A stretch of DNA of 64,000 nt from an uncultured SAR86 cluster bacterium (GTDB lineage Bacteria; Pseudomonadota; Gammaproteobacteria; Magnimaribacterales; AG-339-G14), in NCBI GenBank assembly GCA_902632605.1, contig CACPDB010000001.1, forward strand, positions 182,693 to 246,692, in the 5' to 3' direction. The position numbers were made by a program, and so were the translations under genes. Of this stretch, positions 50,322 through 58,596 are shown in pieces (position 1 is the first letter of the stretch; every line of letters begins with the position of its first letter). A model generated the notes under the pieces. The model ran no database searches. It saw only the letters and a program-made list of their open reading frames with translations, and had not been told where the DNA came from.

Positions 50322-51020
50322 ATGAAAAAAATTCTTGTCATCGAAGACGAAGAGGACCTTAATCAGACCTTAAGTTTCAATCTTGAAAACGAAGGCTACA
50401 AGGTAACTTCTGCACTTAAAGGTTCTGAGGCCCTTGAAATTCTAGAAAATTCACCACCTCCAGATCTGGTAATTTTAGATTTGATGTTGCCGGATATGCC
50501 AGGATTGGATATTTGTCGTCATATCAGATCGAAAGACAATCTAAAAAACATCAGCGTGATAATTGTTACCGCTAAGGGCGAGGAGGTAGATCGAGTTGTG
50601 GGTTTTGAACTCGGTGCGGATGACTATATTGTTAAGCCATACAGCGTCAGAGAATTGATGTTAAGAATTCAAGCTCAACTAAGAAGAAACGACTCAAGCG
50701 AAGTGACTGAAGAAAATTCGGAAGAGAGTAATATTTCTTTTAAAGATTTACTTATTGATAACAGTAAGCATAAGGTGTTTCTTTCTGACAAAAAAATATC
50801 TCTGACTGCAAAAGAATATACTCTTCTTAAATACCTTTTGACAAAAGCAGATAAAGTCCAAACACGAGATATTTTATTAGACAAAGTCTGGGGCTATGAT
50901 AATTCTGTCACCACTCGAACCGTAGATACTCACGTTAAAAGATTGAGATCAAAATTAGGAAAATATGGAAAAAACATTGAAACCATTCGAGGTGTCGGAT
51001 ATATATTTAATAAAATTTGA
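50322..51020 (+). CDS. phoB: Phosphate regulon response regulator PhoB
   Basis: OmpR-family receiver plus winged helix (LGADDYIVKPYSVREL; TRTVDTHVKRLRSKLG), next to a PhoR-like kinase and phosphate genes. Confidence 0.88.
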   Translation: MKKILVIEDEEDLNQTLSFNLENEGYKVTSALKGSEALEILENSPPPDLVILDLMLPDMPGLDICRHIRSKDNLKNISVIIVTAKGEEVDRVVGFELGADDYIVKPYSVRELMLRIQAQLRRNDSSEVTEENSEESNISFKDLLIDNSKHKVFLSDKKISLTAKEYTLLKYLLTKADKVQTRDILLDKVWGYDNSVTTRTVDTHVKRLRSKLGKYGKNIETIRGVGYIFNKI

Positions 51021-51029
51021 TTTCAATTT

Positions 51030-52376
51030 ATGAAGCTCTCTTTAAAAATTAGAATATTTATACTGATAGTTTTTACTGTTCTTGCTTCATTTTTTATTAG
51101 CGCGATAATTTTAAGGGGAAATGAATACTTTAGTGAAAACATAATTGCTGGTATTTCTCTATTTTTGATTCTTATACTTGCCGCTGGCACTACTCTGTAT
51201 CGGTTTTTAAGAGATGTTGTTGTTCAGGCTGCAAGGATAATTTCAGGACCGGACAACAATGAAGAAATTGATTCTGAATCAGCCTTTGACACTTTGAGGA
51301 CATCAACTGCAGTTGTTCAAAACGAATTAGAGAGTTATTCAAAACAACTCTCATTTATCAGTAATTTATTATCAAGGATGGGTCAGGGAGTTATCTTAGT
51401 GAACGAAGATCTGAACGTGATGTATTTCAATCAGACTATTACAAAAGATTTTTTTCCGGAATTAAAAATTGGTGATGATTTATTTCAAAATATTTCTTAT
51501 CCCGCGTTTAAAAAATTCATAAAGAAAGCCTGGGAAAAAGATGAATATACCAAAGAAATATCAGGTCCAAGAACGATAAAAACAGTTTATCTTGTCAGTT
51601 CGCAGAAATTTTCAAATGATAATCAACTATTAATTGTTTTTTCCGATATTTCAAAATTAAAGACCCTTGAAAAGATGCGTGAGGACTTTATCGGTAATGT
51701 CTCACACGAATTAAGAACGCCGATTAGTGTAATAAAAGCAAATTCTGAGACTTTATTATCCACTAATTTAATCAAAGATGAGAATGCGATAAATTTTACC
51801 AAAGCAATTCAATCTCAAAGCGAAAGAATGGCGACAATTGTGAACGAGTTACTTTCAATTTCTAGTATGGAGTCAGGAGACTATCCGATTTCTTTAGATA
51901 AGCTCAATATCAAAAATATCGTTGATTCTGCCATTAAAGAATTAAATCCTACGACTGAATCAAGTAACATAAAACTCGTAAATAAGATCTCAGATGTAAC
52001 CCATATCATTGGAGATGAATCAGCAATAAAAATAATAATTTCCAATTACATAACTAACGCAATCAAACATAGTCCTGATGACGAGATTATTGAGATAGAT
52101 AACGAAAAGATAGATAAAGATTTTTGTCGTATCAAGGTTATAGACAATGGCATTGGGATAGCCAAAAAATACCGTGAGAGAGTTTTCGAAAGATTTTTCA
52201 GAGTAGACAAAGGCAGATCTAAAAAAATTGGTGGTACTGGTCTTGGGCTCTCAATCTCTAAAAATTTAGCACTGATGATGGGTTATTCCGTTGGGGTAGA
52301 ATCTAATGAACCCAAAGGATCAATTTTTTACATTGATGTAAAAATACATCAAGAAACTTCTAAGGAAGTAGCCTGA
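51030..52376 (+). CDS. phoR: Phosphate regulon sensor histidine kinase PhoR
   Basis: Two N-terminal TMs, FIGNVSHELRTPISVIKANSETLL, GGTGLGLSISK; follows phoB. Confidence 0.88.
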   Translation: MKLSLKIRIFILIVFTVLASFFISAIILRGNEYFSENIIAGISLFLILILAAGTTLYRFLRDVVVQAARIISGPDNNEEIDSESAFDTLRTSTAVVQNELESYSKQLSFISNLLSRMGQGVILVNEDLNVMYFNQTITKDFFPELKIGDDLFQNISYPAFKKFIKKAWEKDEYTKEISGPRTIKTVYLVSSQKFSNDNQLLIVFSDISKLKTLEKMREDFIGNVSHELRTPISVIKANSETLLSTNLIKDENAINFTKAIQSQSERMATIVNELLSISSMESGDYPISLDKLNIKNIVDSAIKELNPTTESSNIKLVNKISDVTHIIGDESAIKIIISNYITNAIKHSPDDEIIEIDNEKIDKDFCRIKVIDNGIGIAKKYRERVFERFFRVDKGRSKKIGGTGLGLSISKNLALMMGYSVGVESNEPKGSIFYIDVKIHQETSKEVA

Positions 52377-53245
52377 GAGATTTCAGCATTCTTCTTAAAA
52401 ATATAGCCATCGCTTATATTCCAATTTGATGCAAAGAATTTTGCATTTTCGAAACATAACAAAATATATTCAAAAATGTTTGCAGCGTGTTCAATGATAT
52501 CTGCTCTATCCGAAGGAAAATTGTAATCGGATATTTTTTCTTCAAGAGATAATTTACCTAGTCGGGATCTTATTTCCTGGAGTTCCTCTAAATTTAAGGA
52601 ATCTTTTAAAACTCCAGCAGCTTGAATAATCTGTCTAGCATTACCTCCAATGCCAATGATATTTTGTATTTGTTCGGAATTAATATTTGCTAAAAAGTTA
52701 GATAACTCCTGCCAATTTTTTTCTTTATCTAAGCCTTTTAAAATTCTTACCGCACCCAAATTGAAAGATTTAAGTTTTTCTTCATTTTTATCACAAAGGT
52801 AAAGCTCTGTGCTTCCACCACCAACATCCACTAAAAGACTTTCTGAATCGACGAATTCTTTGTAGTTAAAAAATTTTAATAATGAAGCTTCTTCATTTCC
52901 AGAGAGAATTTCAATTTCTAAATTCAACTCTTTTTTTATTTTTTTAATAATTTCTTCTCTGTTGGAAAAAGTGCGCATTGCAGAGGTGGCAAATATTCCT
53001 AGTAAAGCAGCATTCTTTTTTTTTGCATGCTTTTTTAGTTTTTTTAAAACTGTTAAAAAATCTAGATAAGTTTCATCTGTCATTTTCCCGCTACTAAAAG
53101 CGTCAGACCCTAACCTTAAGCTAACTCTTTTAAAGGTATCTAATTCAAGATGGCTATTCGGCAACAAACGGTATTGTCGATACTTAATGGCATTTGAGCC
53201 GATATCTATGCAAGAAACTTTCTTAGATTGTTTATTCATCAGCAA
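52349..53245 (-). CDS. Ppx/GppA phosphatase family (exopolyphosphatase-like)
   Basis: CIDIGSNAIKYRQ, LLVDVGGGSTELYL. Confidence 0.9.
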   Translation of the reverse strand: MLMNKQSKKVSCIDIGSNAIKYRQYRLLPNSHLELDTFKRVSLRLGSDAFSSGKMTDETYLDFLTVLKKLKKHAKKKNAALLGIFATSAMRTFSNREEIIKKIKKELNLEIEILSGNEEASLLKFFNYKEFVDSESLLVDVGGGSTELYLCDKNEEKLKSFNLGAVRILKGLDKEKNWQELSNFLANINSEQIQNIIGIGGNARQIIQAAGVLKDSLNLEELQEIRSRLGKLSLEEKISDYNFPSDRADIIEHAANIFEYILLCFENAKFFASNWNISDGYIFKKNAEISQATSLEVS

Positions 53246-54080
53246 AAACTCTTAAAGTTTTATACTGTTGATACGATAAATTTTCAAAAAGTACCTTATT
53301 GATTTCAACTCTGTAATTGTTCAAACCTTCTGACCAGATTTTTGGCTTAGGTAAATCTTTATCTGGATAATCAAAGGCATTCAAGATAAATCTGAGGGCA
53401 CTTAATATTGCAACTTTTTTATTATTGGCATTTAAAACAATCCATGGGGCCTCATCATATGAAGTTCTTTTGAACATTTGTTCTTTGTATAGAGTGAAGG
53501 CATCCCATTTATCAAGCATCTTCAAATCATTTTCACTTATCTTCCAATAAACGAGTGGGCTAGTAGCTCTTTTATCTATTCTTTTTTGTTGAGTATTTTT
53601 TTCGATTGAGAGATAAAACTTAAAAAATTCAACACCTTCTTCAATCTGTTTTTTTTCCCAGGGAATTACATTTTTCATGAAGTAGGTATATTGTCTTTTC
53701 GTGCAATAACCCATAGTCGCTTCAACTAACGCTCGGGTATACCAAGAACGATCGAAGAAAACAATTTCACCGGTATTAGGTAAATGCTTTTCATATCTTT
53801 TGAACCATTTTTTAGACTCTTTCTCAGTAGGCTTGCCTAAAGCAACGAGCTTGCAGTGGTCTGGTATCAAATATTTAGTAAGCACCGAGATGCTTCCGGT
53901 TTTACCTGCGGTATCTCTACCTTCAAAAACTAAAGCAATCTTTCGCTTTGACTTAATAATCCAGTTTTGCAGTTTTACCAATTCAATTAAAAGCTTTCTT
54001 TTCTCTTTCTCATAAAGCTCTTCGTTTATTCGTTTGTAATCTGGAATATCAAACTCGATCATTATTTGATTGTAAATCAA
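53232..54080 (-). CDS. ppk2: Polyphosphate kinase 2 family
   Basis: Walker A FEGRDTAGKTGSI, FDRSWYTRALVEATMGYC, EEGVEFFKFYLSI. Confidence 0.92.
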   Translation of the reverse strand: MIYNQIMIEFDIPDYKRINEELYEKEKRKLLIELVKLQNWIIKSKRKIALVFEGRDTAGKTGSISVLTKYLIPDHCKLVALGKPTEKESKKWFKRYEKHLPNTGEIVFFDRSWYTRALVEATMGYCTKRQYTYFMKNVIPWEKKQIEEGVEFFKFYLSIEKNTQQKRIDKRATSPLVYWKISENDLKMLDKWDAFTLYKEQMFKRTSYDEAPWIVLNANNKKVAILSALRFILNAFDYPDKDLPKPKIWSEGLNNYRVEINKVLFENLSYQQYKTLRVFADE

Positions 54081-54099
54081 AGAAAATTAAATAAGCAAA

Positions 54100-54117
54100 T
54101 TGTCACTTAAATGTCAC
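54100..54117 (+). promoter_or_regulatory. Pho box upstream of porin
   Basis: TTGTCAC-TTAA-ATGTCAC: two 7-bp direct repeats with 11-bp period, TATAAA-like -10 about 6 bp downstream. Confidence 0.82.
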
Positions 54118-54210
54118 AAAATCTATAAAATTATTTACTGTAAATGTATCTAATTTGTAATTTTCATCGTCTATGATTCTCAAAATAAAAAATCTTAAGG
54201 AGAATACTTA

Positions 54211-55200
54211 ATGAATAAATTTAAATCTTTATTTGCATCCTCTTTGCTCTTGATTTCATTGAGCGCAATTTCAGCTCCAAAAGTTTACGGTAAATTAAAC
54301 ATTGCTCTTAATAACAACGGATCTGATGGCGTTAATGAAAAAGAGATGGATCTTATTAGTAATTCTTCAAGGTTAGGATTAAAAGGCCAATTAGAAATGC
54401 AAGATAGTTTAGTAGGTCTATATCAGATTGAATACCAAATAGATCCTGTTGATGGACATGCAAGAGACGAAGTGAGAGGAGAAAATGGTGAAATAGAGGT
54501 TACCGATAGCACATTCACTCAAAGAAATTCTTATGTTGGATTAAAAGGAAGTTTCGGAACTTTAAAATTGGGTAAGCATGATACTCCTTTAAAAAAAGCT
54601 TCATTAAAAGTTGACCTTTTCAATGACCTAAAAGGTGATATCAAAAATATAACAGATGGTGAAAATCGAATAACCTCATTTTTGGGTTACGATTCTCCTG
54701 TTTTTGGCGGAGGAGTAAGTATTTCAGTTAGTCTTAGTAAAGGGAAAGACGATGGTGTTATAGGTACTGACTTAGATGGTGAGTTTGGAACCAACTTATC
54801 GGCATCTTTGAAATACGATATTGAGGTCATTCAATTTGTTATTGCAACGGAAAAAGCATCCATTAAAGGATTTGACCACAATAGGTTAGGCATGATGATA
54901 CCTGCAGGTCCAGTCACTATTGGCTTTATACATACCACTACTGAATCAACTGTTGGAAATTCTGTGGATTATGATGCAACAACAATAAGTATTGCTGGAA
55001 AGGTGGCAGATGGAAATGGCAAGGTAAAATTTCAATATGGAACATCAGACAAATCATCTGGCTTATCACAAACTCAAATTGGATATGACCATAAGTTGTT
55101 TAAAAACTTTAAAATTCTTGCTTATCATACTGTGCGTTCACAAGATGCAGCTAACAGTGATGATGCTCATACTGGCTTAGGAATAGAATATAAGTTCTAG
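54211..55200 (+). CDS. Gram-negative general porin, likely phosphate-starvation inducible
   Basis: Signal peptide, VYGKLNIAL..., SRLGLKGQLEMQDSLVGLYQIEYQ, YVGLKGSFGTLKLGKHDTP, C-terminal Phe (LGIEYKF). Confidence 0.9.
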   Translation: MNKFKSLFASSLLLISLSAISAPKVYGKLNIALNNNGSDGVNEKEMDLISNSSRLGLKGQLEMQDSLVGLYQIEYQIDPVDGHARDEVRGENGEIEVTDSTFTQRNSYVGLKGSFGTLKLGKHDTPLKKASLKVDLFNDLKGDIKNITDGENRITSFLGYDSPVFGGGVSISVSLSKGKDDGVIGTDLDGEFGTNLSASLKYDIEVIQFVIATEKASIKGFDHNRLGMMIPAGPVTIGFIHTTTESTVGNSVDYDATTISIAGKVADGNGKVKFQYGTSDKSSGLSQTQIGYDHKLFKNFKILAYHTVRSQDAANSDDAHTGLGIEYKF

Positions 55201-55270
55201 CTGTCGGAAAAATAAATATTTGTAATAAATTTCTACTTTTTAGGCTTTGACCCAAGTTTATTTTGCGATT

Positions 55271-55288
55271 GTGACAATTAAGTGACAA
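55271..55288 (-). promoter_or_regulatory. Pho-box-like site in reverse orientation
   Basis: GTGACAATTAAGTGACAA; reverse complement TTGTCAC-TTAA-TTGTCAC. Confidence 0.65.
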
Positions 55289-55333
55289 AAAACAGTAGCT
55301 TTTTATTGTCTTTTGGTTTAATGTGTCTTTTGT

Positions 55334-55351
55334 GTGACATATTTATGTCAC
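55334..55351. promoter_or_regulatory. Inverted arrangement of Pho half-sites GTGACAT-ATTT-ATGTCAC
   Basis: 7-bp perfect inverted arms, 18 bp upstream of the small ORF at 55369. Confidence 0.55.
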
Positions 55352-55368
55352 TATAGAAACAACTCAAA

Positions 55369-55494
55369 ATGACTAACATTAAGAAAACTTTAAAAAACAA
55401 AGGATTGATGCCAGGCAGTTCAAAAGCTCAGGAAATGCACTTTGTAGGCTTTTTATCTGCTTGTGTTGTCCTAGCTGCAGTAATTCTTTCTTAA
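55369..55494 (+). CDS. 41-aa single-TM peptide not in the ORF track
   Basis: MTNIKKTLKNKGLMPGSSKAQEMHFVGFLSACVVLAAVILS*: basic N-terminus plus one TM segment. Confidence 0.6.
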   Translation: MTNIKKTLKNKGLMPGSSKAQEMHFVGFLSACVVLAAVILS

Positions 55495-55648
55495 GAAATT
55501 TTTCCCTTTTTTAAATTCCTTAGCGAGCTTAAATAGTTCACTTAAATTTTACACAAATATACAAAACTGGTCACAACTAGTTAATAGATTCTCCATCTGA
55601 ACATTGTTTAATGGGTTCACTAAATGAACTTTTTTAAAACTTTAAGAT

Positions 55649-56899
55649 ATGGAAAATTTATTTACAGATCCCTTTAATATTCTTCTGATTGCAGCATTCA
55701 TAGGGTTTTTTATGGCCTTTGGTATAGGAGCTAACGATGTTGCTAATTCCATGGGAACGTCTGTTGGAGCTAGAGCGCTTACGATAAAACAAGCTATTTT
55801 AATTGCAGCTGTATTTGAGTTTCTTGGTGCCTTTTTAGCTGGAGGAGAGGTTACATCTACAATTCGAAAAGGTATTGTCGATCCAAATCTTTACACTGAT
55901 CAGGTAAATATATTTGTCATAGGCATGATGTCTGCTTTACTGGCCGGCGGCACTTGGCTTTATATCGCAAGTTTAAGAGGTTGGCCCGTCTCGACAACAC
56001 ATTCTATTGTAGGCGCCATCATTGGCTTTGTTTTAATTACGAAAGGAGTTGATGCAGTTTCTTGGGGTAAAGTTAGTAACATTGCAATGAGCTGGGTAAC
56101 TTCTCCTTTGTTTTCTGGAATCCTAGCTTTTTCCTTATATATTTCTGCTAAAAAACTAATTTTGGATAGAGCAAATCCTGGCAAAGCAGCAATTACTTTT
56201 ATTCCTTTCTATAGTTTTTTAGTAGCAGTTGTTATTTCTTTAGTAACCGCAAGAAAGGGGCTAAAACATGTCGGTATCGAGTGGACTGAAAACGAAGTTT
56301 ATCTTTTTACTTTTATATTCAGCATAATTGTCGCCATAGGTACTTCGTATTTTTTAAGAAGAAATAAAGAAAAGATTAGCGGCGTTGGCGGTATCGAATT
56401 CGCATTCGGCTTACTTATGATTGTTTCTGCAAGCGCAATGGCTTTTGCTCATGGCTCAAATGACGTGGCAAATGCAATTGGTCCTTTAGCAGCCATTGTT
56501 AGTGTTGTTGATACGGGAACAGTAGGTTCAAAAGCAACCATAAGCCCTTGGGTTTTATTCATTGGAGGAATAGGTATCGTTTTTGGTTTAGCTACATTAG
56601 GTTCAAGAGTAATTGCTACTGTCGGAAGAAAAATAACAGAACTTACTCCAAGTCTTGGATTTTCTGCTGAAATGGCAACAGCTTCAACAGTGGTTGCTGC
56701 AACTTACTTAGGATTTCCAATATCAACAACACACACGCTTGTTGGCGGAGTTATTGGCGTAGGTTTAGCTAAAGGGGCAGAACATTTAGATTGGTCCTCT
56801 GTCGGTAGAATCATAGCTTCGTGGTTAGTAACAATTCCTGCTGGAGCAGCTTTCACGATAATGTTTTTCTATATTTTGAAATATTCAGTGGGTGTCTAA
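55649..56899 (+). CDS. Inorganic phosphate transporter, PiT/PHO4 family
   Basis: FGIGANDVANSMGTSVGARALT and AFAHGSNDVANAIGPLAAI, the two PiT signature repeats; VSTTHSIVGAIIG / ISTTHTLVGGVIG. Confidence 0.95.
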   Translation: MENLFTDPFNILLIAAFIGFFMAFGIGANDVANSMGTSVGARALTIKQAILIAAVFEFLGAFLAGGEVTSTIRKGIVDPNLYTDQVNIFVIGMMSALLAGGTWLYIASLRGWPVSTTHSIVGAIIGFVLITKGVDAVSWGKVSNIAMSWVTSPLFSGILAFSLYISAKKLILDRANPGKAAITFIPFYSFLVAVVISLVTARKGLKHVGIEWTENEVYLFTFIFSIIVAIGTSYFLRRNKEKISGVGGIEFAFGLLMIVSASAMAFAHGSNDVANAIGPLAAIVSVVDTGTVGSKATISPWVLFIGGIGIVFGLATLGSRVIATVGRKITELTPSLGFSAEMATASTVVAATYLGFPISTTHTLVGGVIGVGLAKGAEHLDWSSVGRIIASWLVTIPAGAAFTIMFFYILKYSVGV

Positions 56900-56905
56900 A
56901 AATAT

Positions 56906-57676
56906 TTAAAAAAAATTAATTTGCAGAATAGGATAAAAGTTTATTAATCCAAGATATCCCGCTATTGATAGGTGAGATCCGAATGCAATCTCAGAATCTT
57001 TTTTTAGTTTCGTACTGACCAAAAATTCTACGATTCCCAGAAGAGATGCAGTAAGCAACAGTATTGGAACCATATTCATCGGCACCATTAAAGTTAGTAT
57101 TGGAAAGAGGATAACATCTCCAAGACCAAGGCCTTCGCGGTTTTTAAATTTTAGGTAAAACCATCTAAGACTTAGAAGAATTAATCCAGAAATCAACGTA
57201 ACAACAAGTTCTGATAAATTTAAAATATTTGTCTGTTGCGAAAGTACTATCGCAAAGATCGTCAAGAATAGAAGAGAGCTTTGTGGAATGACTTTATGCT
57301 CGTGATCAATCAAAGCAATAAATATTAGATTTAAAGTTATTAAGCTTTTAAGGAAAATGAGACCAAAGTTATCATTTGTTATAAAAATAAATAAAAACAA
57401 AGAAATGACCAATATTTCTATCAAGAAGTATCTTGAGGAGATTGTTGCACCACAGCATTTGGCTTTTCCTCTTAAAAACAAGTAACTCAATACAGGAATG
57501 AGGTGATACCAATCAATTTTAGTCTTACACACAGGACAAAAAGAGGGTTCAGTATAAATATTAATGCTTCCCACATAAGCATCTCCTTCGATATTTTTAT
57601 TAGCGTAGCGATAGATAAAGCTTGCTAGAAAACTTCCTAAAAGGGCAGAAAAAATAATATATATAGAGGCAATCAT
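56906..57676 (-). CDS. Prepilin peptidase (A24A family)
   Basis: CPVCKTKIDWYHLIPVLSYLFLRGKAKCCGATISSRYFLIEI; LIDHEHKVIP; GLGLGDVILFPIL. Confidence 0.92.
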   Translation of the reverse strand: MIASIYIIFSALLGSFLASFIYRYANKNIEGDAYVGSINIYTEPSFCPVCKTKIDWYHLIPVLSYLFLRGKAKCCGATISSRYFLIEILVISLFLFIFITNDNFGLIFLKSLITLNLIFIALIDHEHKVIPQSSLLFLTIFAIVLSQQTNILNLSELVVTLISGLILLSLRWFYLKFKNREGLGLGDVILFPILTLMVPMNMVPILLLTASLLGIVEFLVSTKLKKDSEIAFGSHLSIAGYLGLINFYPILQINFF

Positions 57677-57728
57677 TGCTACAAATCTTTGTCAATTTGA
57701 CTAAATATGACATAAAATCAAAGGGTAT

Positions 57729-58583
57729 ATGGTATTTGACTACTTAAAGGGTATCAATTTAGAAAGATACAAAAGTTACTTGAATGAGAAAAATCTTAAA
57801 TTCTCTATTTCTGGTGCACTTTTATTAGTTTTTTCTTTAGAGTTTTCCTCGATATTACTCGGTTTGATTTTTAATAACCAATTAAGTTCAAATAACTTTA
57901 ACAACTCTTTTGCATCTAGTGATGCTCCTAGAATCATAGACAATCCATTTTCATCTGATGTTGAAATTGATGGGCTATCTATCTATGAAAGTCTTGTTAA
58001 AGCTCCTGAAACTTCATTATCTTTGAAACTTTACGGTGTTACTTCTTCTGATGAAGTTAAATCGGCAATAATTGGCTTCAATCAAAACGATCAAAAAACT
58101 TATCTCGTGGGAGATATGATTTCCGATAATGTTTACTTGGATTCAATTAACAAAGATTTTGTCACCATCAAGCGTTCTGGCATAACCGAAAGCTTGTCCT
58201 TTTTTAAGGGCTCAGTAATTAAGGGAATGGAAAGAGTTGTTCAGGGCAATACCTCTATAAAAATTGTATCTCAGCAAAAACCCACCATCAGCAAAGAGTG
58301 GATTGAAAATCAGGAAATTGCGAAGTTAATAACTTTTGCTCCTGTTTTTGATGATGGAACTTTTTCCGGTCTTGAAATAAGTCCAGGGGAGAGTACTGCG
58401 CTTTTTGATTCTTCGGAATTGAGACCTGGGGACATTGTGAAGTCCATCAATGGACTTTCCGTTGCAGAAATTGACCTCTCTGATCAAGATTCAATTAATT
58501 CTTTTTTCTCTGACTTGGCATCGCTTAACCTCGATTTAGTTAGAGACGATCAAGTTGTATCCGTCGATATAAACATTAACTAA
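57729..58583 (+). CDS. gspC: Type II secretion protein GspC
   Basis: Single N-terminal TM, HR-like domain (LKLYGVTSSDEVKSAIIG...YLVGDMI), C-terminal PDZ-like; directly upstream of gspD. Confidence 0.82.
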   Translation: MVFDYLKGINLERYKSYLNEKNLKFSISGALLLVFSLEFSSILLGLIFNNQLSSNNFNNSFASSDAPRIIDNPFSSDVEIDGLSIYESLVKAPETSLSLKLYGVTSSDEVKSAIIGFNQNDQKTYLVGDMISDNVYLDSINKDFVTIKRSGITESLSFFKGSVIKGMERVVQGNTSIKIVSQQKPTISKEWIENQEIAKLITFAPVFDDGTFSGLEISPGESTALFDSSELRPGDIVKSINGLSVAEIDLSDQDSINSFFSDLASLNLDLVRDDQVVSVDININ

Positions 58584-58596
58584 ACCAAAAAAAATT

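Noticed and set aside
55535-55552. Pho box upstream of the PiT transporter (AGTTCACTTAAATTTTAC)
   Set aside because: Too degenerate to list as a feature; retained only as a remark in the Pho finding.
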